Below, in pieces: positions 63,201 through 64,000 of a stretch of 64,000 nucleotides of DNA. The position numbers were made by a program, and so were the translations under genes. Under the pieces are notes generated by a model. The model was not told where the DNA came from. It did not search any database and saw only the letters and a program-made list of their open reading frames with translations. Origin of the DNA: Odiellus spinosus (taxonomy: Eukaryota > Arthropoda > Arachnida > Opiliones > Phalangiidae); contig OY987238.1 in NCBI GenBank assembly GCA_963920705.1, positions 14,874,183-14,938,182 of the forward strand, in the 5' to 3' direction. Position 1 is the first letter of the stretch. Each line of letters opens with the position of its first letter.

Positions 63201-63791
63201 TTATTTCGATTTCCAATATTAGTTTTGATTTTGCGAGTAAAAAATGTGTTTTAAATGTACTCTAGTATATAGATCTATAAATGTTACTGCCTTTGGTAAT
63301 GACTTTGCGTTTTTTTTTTTTTTTTGGTGTTGTGGATCACGTAGTATTCCAGTTGCGGCAGGACTTGGAAGACAGCAAAGACCGAGCTATGCAACGAAAA
63401 CGGCAACTAGAAGGAATGCTGGTTGATGGAAAGAGCTTCGATGATAGGAGGCGAGAGGTCGAAGGTTGGCTTAGTCGGGCCGAAGCCAGGTTGGACAGAT
63501 TACCAGCCGTTGGACTCACGCTCGACGTTATTGAATCCCAGCTCAAAGAACACAGGGTAATTAAGACCTTATTATATTAATTAGTTTCATGTTTAAGTTA
63601 CTCGTGAGGGTGCCTTAACTGGGGTTTTATAAATAGCTTTTACAAGCCGAGTTGAATCAATGGAGGATGGCCATGGACAGCATGATGAGGGTTGCGCACA
63701 AAATGGCCGCCGAAAACCCTCACGATGACGCCACGCGAATTAGGCAAATGGCGGATCATGTTAATCAAAGATTCAATGACCTCTCGCAAAG
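21161..63791 (+). CDS. Dys: Dystrophin, N-terminal actin-binding domain and rod (3' partial)
   Basis: Thirty-three exons join in frame to about 2,666 codons: 21161-21236, 22499-22653, 22725-22895, 22967-23142, 23230-23345, 24112-24233, 24313-24713, 24771-24915, 24989-25079, 25136-25557, 25618-25893, 25950-26433, 26757-27259, 27327-27470, 28027-28420, 28725-28828, 28901-29215, 29420-29722, 29776-29931, 29999-30169, 30228-30404, 30480-31325, 32148-32752, 32932-33082, 33151-33326, 33402-33549, 33611-33721, 33789-33959, 34052-34274, 35273-35442, 61337-61466, 63345-63556 and 63637-63791. Dystrophin links cortical actin to the membrane dystroglycan complex. The tandem CH domain, hinge and start of the first spectrin repeat ([19 protein letters not shown]) are unmistakable. 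The gene continues past the right edge, so the rest of the rod and the WW/EF-hand/ZZ region are missing. The start [14 protein letters not shown] is a gene-specific leader before [11 protein letters not shown]. Splice sites were read by eye; weak or alternative exons may be missed. Confidence 0.95.
21398..21640. repeat. Duplicated ~125-bp block in dystrophin intron 1
   Basis: AGATAGTTCCTTT(A/G)AAGTC, then TTAGAATT(A/T), then GTCTGCTAAGCAAG(G/A), occur in the same order twice, at about 21398 and 21523. The copies have diverged. The sub-motif TCGTCTGCTAA also occurs near 1674, 10280 and 39105. Confidence 0.6.
23478..24048. repeat. 28-bp minisatellite in dystrophin intron 5
   Basis: About 20 units of a 28-bp motif made of TAACCCTTGGTTTC and TTTTAATACCTCTG. 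Unit variants are grouped (TTGGTTTC, then TTGATTTC, then ATTTAAAACC), showing stepwise spread. The array fills most of the 766-nt intron. Confidence 0.92.
24313..35442 (+). CDS. Dys: Dystrophin exons 7-30: central spectrin-repeat rod
   Basis: Twenty-four exons encode about 1,957 codons of amphipathic heptad-rich sequence, with the recurrent Trp/Leu pattern of dystrophin spectrin repeats (for example [44 protein letters not shown]). Repeat 1 starts in exon 7, after a Ser/Thr/Pro hinge ([20 protein letters not shown]). The part around repeats 2-3 (exons 8-10) aligns closely with known dystrophins. The rod cross-links the actin-binding end to the C-terminal membrane complex. A Ser/Pro/His/Asn-rich break in exon 23 ([20 protein letters not shown]) looks like an internal hinge, and exon 29 ends in a second Pro-rich stretch ([11 protein letters not shown]). 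Introns are often 55-70 nt. The longer ones are mostly tandem arrays. Intron 10 (60 nt) is in frame and free of stops. Confidence 0.93.
26494..26580. repeat. 22-bp repeat, about four units, dystrophin intron 12
   Basis: CTTATATTCTGGGCCTAAAT plus TG repeats about four times, the last units decayed. It accounts for a large part of this 323-nt intron. Confidence 0.8.
27483..28008. repeat. 20-bp minisatellite in dystrophin intron 14
   Basis: About 26 units of TTCTGTGCAATTCTGTGGGT. One unit near 27620-27650 is altered in length, and blocks of TTAG and GTGTG variants are clustered. The array makes up nearly all of the 556-nt intron and stops about 15 nt before the exon 15 acceptor. Long open frames on both strands here are artefacts of the repeat. 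Confidence 0.95.
31395..31965. repeat. 31-bp minisatellite in dystrophin intron 22
   Basis: About 18 units of a 31-bp motif made of AATTAGTTCAAGAATGGGG and AAAAGTTATTTA. The first units have AGATCAAGAACAGGG in place of AGTTCAAGAATGGGG. It fills most of the 822-nt intron. Confidence 0.92.
32772..32908. repeat. 12-bp minisatellite in dystrophin intron 23
   Basis: About 11 units of TTAGGCCTAATC, with variants AAAC and TACTC at the two ends. It occupies most of the 179-nt intron, close to both splice sites. Confidence 0.92.
34411..34770. repeat. 50-bp tandem repeat in dystrophin intron 29
   Basis: About seven units with a 50-bp period, each carrying TTTAATATTAAGATGGTCT, then AATATTCCAT and TTTTAATCTTTAAAGC. 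A more diverged stretch with related words (AGTCTGTAAAATTCCATAC) continues to about 35200. Confidence 0.88.
35940..37007. mobile_element. TTAA-flanked DNA transposon relic with THAP remains (Kolobok-like?)
   Basis: TTAA lies directly outside both ends (35936-35939 and 37008-37011), and both ends read AGGAATGGT inward, a 9-bp inverted terminus. Inside are a THAP-domain start on the plus strand (36252-36440) and, converging on it, a minus-strand frame (36572 to about 36438). The latter encodes [17 protein letters not shown], which resembles the start of P2X7-tail-like zinc-domain proteins often found in mobile elements. TTAA duplications together with a THAP protein fit the Kolobok superfamily. 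At 1,068 bp the element is internally deleted and non-autonomous. The family assignment is inference. Confidence 0.55.
36252..36440 (+). pseudogene. THAP zinc-finger fragment
   Basis: The frame begins [20 protein letters not shown] and runs through [17 protein letters not shown] to [10 protein letters not shown]. Spacing and context match a C2CH THAP finger: C4, C9, a late Cys, and the aromatic after the last ligand. The position expected for the ligand His is Gln (CQVQF instead of CxxHF), a one-base change. The reading then runs into sequence belonging to a convergent minus-strand frame. It is a truncated, probably non-functional transposon gene. Confidence 0.6.
39750..40254 (+). promoter_or_regulatory. 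CpG-rich island with TATA box and splice donor: putative internal dystrophin promoter
   Basis: In an otherwise AT-rich intron, about 500 bp is dense in CG dinucleotides (GGGCGCGCGCGACGG, GGCGCGCGCGATCGATCGG, CTCCGCCGCGCCGG). A TATA box, TATAAAAAAG, lies at 39760-39769. A consensus donor, CAAG followed by GTAAGA, lies at 40251-40256. Dystrophin genes in animals use internal promoters to make short rod-lacking isoforms, so an alternative first exon of about 39790-40254 is a reasonable reading. Its ATGs do not join exon 31 in frame: GCCGCCATGG at 40130 opens only an 8-codon ORF, and 40224 reaches the donor in phase 1. The exon would therefore be 5' UTR or splice to an unseen exon. An unrelated promoter is also possible. 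Confidence 0.5.
40764..41167. repeat. ~136-bp direct repeat, three units
   Basis: Three near-identical copies in tandem, with ACCTGTCGATAATTGTTATT at 40790, 40928 and 41062, then TTTCTAGAATCAG(A/T)GGCAAA and TTTTAATCTGATCA. The third copy is a few bases shorter. The high identity suggests recent duplication. Confidence 0.92.
41685..41990. mobile_element. Fold-back element, family c, copy 1
   Basis: A left arm (GAGAGTTACGAAATGAATCA through ACCCCTTAACGTACATTAAT) is the inverted copy of a right arm (TTAATGTACGTTAAGGGGTC through ATGATTCATTTCGTA). The right arm continues through GGCGCCCCGTACGA to the terminus ACACCCTGTATA. Termini in CAGGGTGT next to TA suggest a Tc1/mariner-like cut-and-paste element, but no transposase is present. 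Other copies are at 47577-47722, 48892-49105 and, in reverse, 61505-62040. Confidence 0.7.
42323..42472. mobile_element. Short palindromic MITE (~150 bp)
   Basis: TAACAAAACCTGGC at the left and GCCAGGTTTTGTTA at the right are perfect inverted ends. The arms continue as CTCTAACGGCAAACAGTGT and ACACTATTTGCCGTTAGAG. The central loop holds ATTTATCACGTGG. There is no coding capacity and no clear target duplication. Confidence 0.75.
42514..42850. mobile_element. MITE family B, copy 1, 7-bp target duplication
   Basis: A 337-bp element with ends CAGAAGCCGATGAAACCCTC and GAGGGTTTCATCGGCTTCTG. The inverted repeat stays recognisable for about 70 bp (CTCTCTGTATGGGT and ACCCATACAGAGAG). It is flanked by TTAAAGC on both sides (42507-42513 and 42851-42857). 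Copies 2 and 3 lie at 60815-61151 and 61671-62006 and are about 95% identical by eye. Open frames inside are shared by all copies but have no recognisable function. Confidence 0.9.
43343..43637 (+). mobile_element. CAGGGTTGCC repeat family, copy 1 (3' truncated)
   Basis: Begins CAGGGTTGCCACAGGTCAGG and carries the family blocks GTCAGGGAATTTGAAAATGA, CCGCTGTTAAGATTCTCAGC and TTGGCCAACGCGATTATATA. It ends early near CTGGAAAAGTGTCGG without the CAACCCTG terminus. Full copies are at 47193, 52918 and 56980. Confidence 0.75.
45930..46835. repeat. 30-bp AT-rich minisatellite
   Basis: A unit of about 30 bp, TAATTATTCCTAATAATTCT plus C(A/C)ATTAATTT, is repeated about 30 times. The left part is irregular (TTTAAATTATTCATAGTAA variants) and the middle and right are regular. 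Runs of CCATTAATTT units show local block expansion. Confidence 0.9.
47193..47497 (+). mobile_element. CAGGGTTGCC repeat family, copy 2
   Basis: Ends CAGGGTTGCCACAGG and TGTGCCAACCCTG form a short inverted terminus, typical of hAT-like MITEs. The interior matches the other copies, including GTCAGGGGATTTGAAAATGA and TGCTGTTAAGATTCTCAGCT. A T-rich run follows. No 8-bp duplication could be confirmed. Confidence 0.75.
47577..47722 (+). mobile_element. Fold-back element, family c, copy 2 (one arm)
   Basis: Reads ATCATTGAGTATAAAGG, then ATACGTTAAGGGGTCATCCG, CACGGCGCCCCGTACGACA and CGAAACACTCTGTATA. Relative to copy 3 it lacks the block GAAGATTTTCGTCTTAAAAT. Only one arm is present. Confidence 0.7.
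48073..48876. repeat. 12-bp minisatellite, about 67 units
   Basis: The core TTCAGTCCTGGG repeats with a strict 12-bp period. Five units of this type are followed by ten with TTCGGTCCTGGG and then eleven TTCAGTCCTGGG. After that a 24-bp higher-order unit alternates GGG and CGT versions (TTCAGTCCTCGT, then TTTAGTCCTCGT). Because 12 is divisible by three and no unit contains a stop, open frames of about 280-330 codons appear on both strands. I regard them as artefacts. Confidence 0.95.
48892..49105 (+). mobile_element. Fold-back element, family c, copy 3, with central hairpin
   Basis: A hairpin at 48892-48945 (ACTCAATGATCAAATAAGCT and AGCTTATTTTAGCATTGAGT around a short loop) leads into TATACGTTTATTATTGTACG, AAGGGGTCATCCGTAAATGA and GGCGCCCCGTACGACA, ending ACACCCTGTATA. 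This uninterrupted ATACGTTTATTA segment is the empty-site counterpart of the element split by a MITE at 61671. Confidence 0.75.
49790..50880. mobile_element. Long-inverted-repeat MITE, family D, copy 2, containing a minisatellite
   Basis: Left arm AATAGGCTTAGCTGGATTCG and right arm TCCATGAATCTAGCTAAGCC with AAATTTATTTCTATTATTTT match copy 1 (3393) and copy 4 (56022). Between them, at 49946-50800, is a 30-bp tandem array that the other copies lack. Confidence 0.7.
49946..50800. repeat. 30/31-bp minisatellite, about 28 units
   Basis: The unit CTAAGCCTTGATCAAAGCGA plus AGAAATTCGG is repeated about 28 times. Seven consecutive units (about 50221-50437) have an extra A (ATCAAAAGCG) and a 31-bp period; all others are 30 bp. 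The peptide-like frame [10 protein letters not shown] is a by-product of the 30-bp period and breaks in the 31-bp block. Confidence 0.95.
52283..52360 (+). repeat. Dispersed AT-rich repeat, short copy
   Basis: Reads TGTATATATTTTGAATCG, TTTTTTAACGATCAACCCGA and TCTATTTGGAGTTCAT, matching 9340-9420 and, in reverse, about 4590-4660. Confidence 0.6.
52813..52917 (+). mobile_element. Long-inverted-repeat MITE, family D, copy 3 (left arm only)
   Basis: CCACCGATAAAAAGTTTAAA, AACAAATATTAAACTAGAAA and TAATACTTAACATCAAAGTT match the left arm of copy 1. The copy then departs from the family and abuts the CAGGGTT element at 52918. Confidence 0.65.
52918..53246 (+). mobile_element. CAGGGTTGCC repeat family, copy 3
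   Basis: Ends CAGGGTTACCACGGGTCAGG and CTGTGGCAATTAACCCTG; the interior blocks are the same as in the other copies. Flanks GTTGCTAT and TTTGTTAT agree at 6 of 8 bases but are not clean duplications. Confidence 0.75.
53938..54390. repeat. 28-bp minisatellite carrying 16 E2F-type sites
   Basis: The unit AAATGGCGGGAAATCTTATT plus GGTATAAG has a period of about 28 bp, with a few shorter or longer units. Every unit holds GGCGGGAAA, which contains the E2F consensus GCGSSAAA. I count 16 intact copies, plus one ACCGGGAAA variant near 54050. Whether E2F binds here is unknown. Confidence 0.9.
56022..56500. mobile_element. Long-inverted-repeat MITE, family D, copy 4 (interrupted)
   Basis: Left arm AACTTAACATCAAAATAGGC and TTAGCTGGATTCATGGAGAT; right arm AGCTAAGACTATTTTTCGTG and TTTAAATTTATTTCTAGTTT. 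An unrelated 292-bp element has inserted in the right arm at 56148. Confidence 0.7.
56148..56439. mobile_element. MITE family C, 7-bp target duplication, nested in family D
   Basis: Ends CAAGAAGGATCAGATAAGGA and TCCTTATCTGATCCTTCTTG are perfect inverted repeats and extend to about 33 bp (GAGGAAAAGTGGG). A second inner palindrome surrounds GTCACGTGG and CCACGTGAC. ATACAGC flanks both sides (56141-56147 and 56440-56446). It has no coding capacity. Confidence 0.9.
56980..57325 (+). mobile_element. CAGGGTTGCC repeat family, copy 4
   Basis: A 346-bp copy with ends CAGGGTTGCCACGGGTCAGG and CTGTACCAACCCTG. It includes the TTGGAAAAGGTCAGGGAAAA block also found in copy 1. No clean target duplication was seen. 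Confidence 0.78.
57757..58514. mobile_element. GGGTTCGTAC inverted-end element with internal GTCAGGGAA repeats
   Basis: Left end TAGGGTTCGTACA and right end TGTACGAACCCTG are inverted repeats, flanked by ATTATC on both sides (57751-57756 and 58515-58520). The interior has two tandem blocks: about ten GTCAGGGAATTTGGAAA units (57775-58160) and four ATTATTT(A/G)GAAATGGTCAGG units (58385-58470). It is probably a hAT-like non-autonomous element expanded by internal tandem duplication. Confidence 0.75.
58995..59440. repeat. Diverged ~150-165-bp tandem repeat, three units
   Basis: CAACCTAAGAGTGTAGCGCT starts units at 58996 and 59141, and a decayed TCAATCTAAGATTGGAGCTC starts the third near 59305. 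Each continues with TTTTATATT, TTCTTTGGT and TGTAAA blocks. Confidence 0.7.
59477..60058. repeat. 31-bp minisatellite, about 18 units
   Basis: The unit AGAAATGAGTAACCGATAGA plus AAACTGTCCTT is repeated with a 31-bp period. The GTTAG/TTTCC and GATAG/TGTCC variants are clustered in blocks. The last units are nearly identical. Confidence 0.93.
60489..60807. mobile_element. MITE family A, 7-bp target duplication
   Basis: Ends CAAGAATTCATTCAGGTTCC and GGAACCTGAATGGATTCTTG; the inverted repeat continues about 100 bp (CATAAGAATATGGGAG, then CCATCCTCCCAAACTTTGTA). ATCCAAC lies on both sides (60482-60488 and 60808-60814). It is 319 bp and non-coding. Confidence 0.88.
60815..61151. mobile_element. MITE family B, copy 2, sharing a 7-bp duplication with family A
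   Basis: A 337-bp copy of the element at 42514, left end CAGAAGTAGATGAAACCCTC (slightly mutated), right end GAGGGTTTCATCGGCTTCTG. ATCCAAC flanks it at 60808-60814 and 61152-61158. The left flank is also the right duplication of the family A element. Confidence 0.9.
61337..63791 (+). CDS. Dys: Dystrophin exons 31-33: continuing rod
   Basis: After a 25.9-kb intron, exon 31 (61337-61466) resumes in phase 0 with [20 protein letters not shown] and a Glu/Gln/Arg-rich helix. Exon 32 (63345-63556) contains [20 protein letters not shown], a typical repeat helix A. Exon 33 (63637-63791) contains [20 protein letters not shown] and ends in phase 2 at a GTCAGT donor. The acceptor of exon 32 at 63343-63344 was chosen over the AG at 63351-63352 because only it matches the phase-1 end of exon 31. 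The coding sequence continues beyond the window. Confidence 0.88.
61505..62040 (-). mobile_element. Fold-back element, family c, copy 4, split by a MITE
   Basis: In reverse orientation it begins CAGGGTGTGTTTCGAAAATG, then GGTGGTAGGACCGAGCTC, GAGTTACGAAATGAATCATT and ACCCCTTAACGTACATTAGT. It is interrupted at CGTATAC by a family B MITE and resumes CGTATACTCAATGATAAAAT after 62006. It lies in dystrophin intron 31, close to the exon 31 donor. Confidence 0.8.
61671..62006. mobile_element. MITE family B, copy 3, nested in family c element
   Basis: A 336-bp copy with ends CAGAAGCCGATGAAACCCTC and GAGGGTTTCATAGGCTTCTG, flanked by CGTATAC at 61664-61670 and 62007-62013. Confidence 0.92.
62041..63344 (+). 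other. Dys: Rest of dystrophin intron 31
   Basis: AT-rich sequence without recognisable genes. A GCGCG-rich patch lies at 63085-63150 and T runs near 63160 and 63310-63325, the latter possibly acting as the polypyrimidine region for exon 32 although a GTGTTGTGGATCACG stretch separates it from the acceptor. Confidence 0.6.
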
Positions 63792-64000
63792 GTCAGTGCA
63801 ACCTTTTTTACCTTTTAATTGTTTATGTCTAGTTAAACCTATAATTAAAGGTAATTATAAATGCTTTTCGGTAATTATAAGTGCTTTTCGGTATTATTAT
63901 CGGTGTTTTTTTTTTTAATAATTCTCGGTAATTATACATAATTTCACGTTTTTTTTTAATAATTCTCGATAATTATCGATTAATTATTCTTGGTAATTTA
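63792..64000 (+). other. Dys: Start of dystrophin intron 33
   Basis: Follows the GTCAGT donor. It shows short reiterated words (GGTAATTATAA, TGCTTTTCGGTA, TTTTTTAATAATTCTCG), the beginning of another low-complexity intron, and runs off the window. Confidence 0.6.

Noticed and set aside
63351-63353. Alternative acceptor for dystrophin exon 32 at the AG of TTCCAG
   Set aside because: It would give phase 0, incompatible with the phase-1 end of exon 31 at 61466; the AG at 63343-63344 keeps the frame.

Overview
The window is AT-rich genomic DNA from a metazoan, most likely an arthropod and probably an insect. It has intron-split genes with many introns of only 55-70 nt, GT-AG splice sites, animal dystrophin and amidase genes, a secreted protein with an arthropod-type DM4/DM12-like cysteine pattern, and dense minisatellites and MITEs. 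Nothing in it looks prokaryotic. I cannot assign an order or species.

Left part (1-13.4 kb): a cluster of fatty-acid amide hydrolase 2 (FAAH2)-like amidase genes. The first exon of one copy lies on the minus strand (964-1164) and the rest of that gene runs off the left edge. Two complete copies lie on the plus strand: 4349-6828 (6 exons, 534 aa) and 11332-13412 (7 exons, 544 aa). Both keep the Lys-Ser-Ser triad of the amidase-signature family. Between them sits a 3-exon gene for a secreted Pro/Gly-rich protein (8327-9791, 337 aa).

Middle and right (21.2-64 kb): the 5' part of a dystrophin gene on the plus strand. I could splice 33 coding exons in frame, giving about 2,666 codons: the tandem CH actin-binding domain (exons 1-6), then a long spectrin-repeat rod. 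The last exon runs into an intron at the right edge, so the remaining rod and the C-terminal dystroglycan-binding part lie outside. Exons 1-30 occupy 14 kb. Intron 30 alone is 25.9 kb and is filled with transposon relics and tandem arrays. It also holds a short GC/CpG-rich island with a TATA box and a strong splice donor that looks like an internal promoter with its own first exon.

Repeats are the most unusual part. At least five short inverted-repeat elements end in CAGAAG or CAAGAA and are flanked by perfect 7-bp target duplications. Two of them sit inside other repeats whose uninterrupted paralogous copies are also in this window, and two sit side by side sharing the same 7-bp duplication. 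Other material includes a TTAA-flanked element with THAP-domain remains, hAT-like MITEs (one with a perfect 8-bp duplication), a fold-back family ending in CAGGGTG, long-inverted-repeat MITEs, and more than ten unrelated minisatellites. One of these carries a perfect E2F-type site in every unit.

All gene models come from manual splice-site reading and family recognition. No database search or transcript evidence was available.
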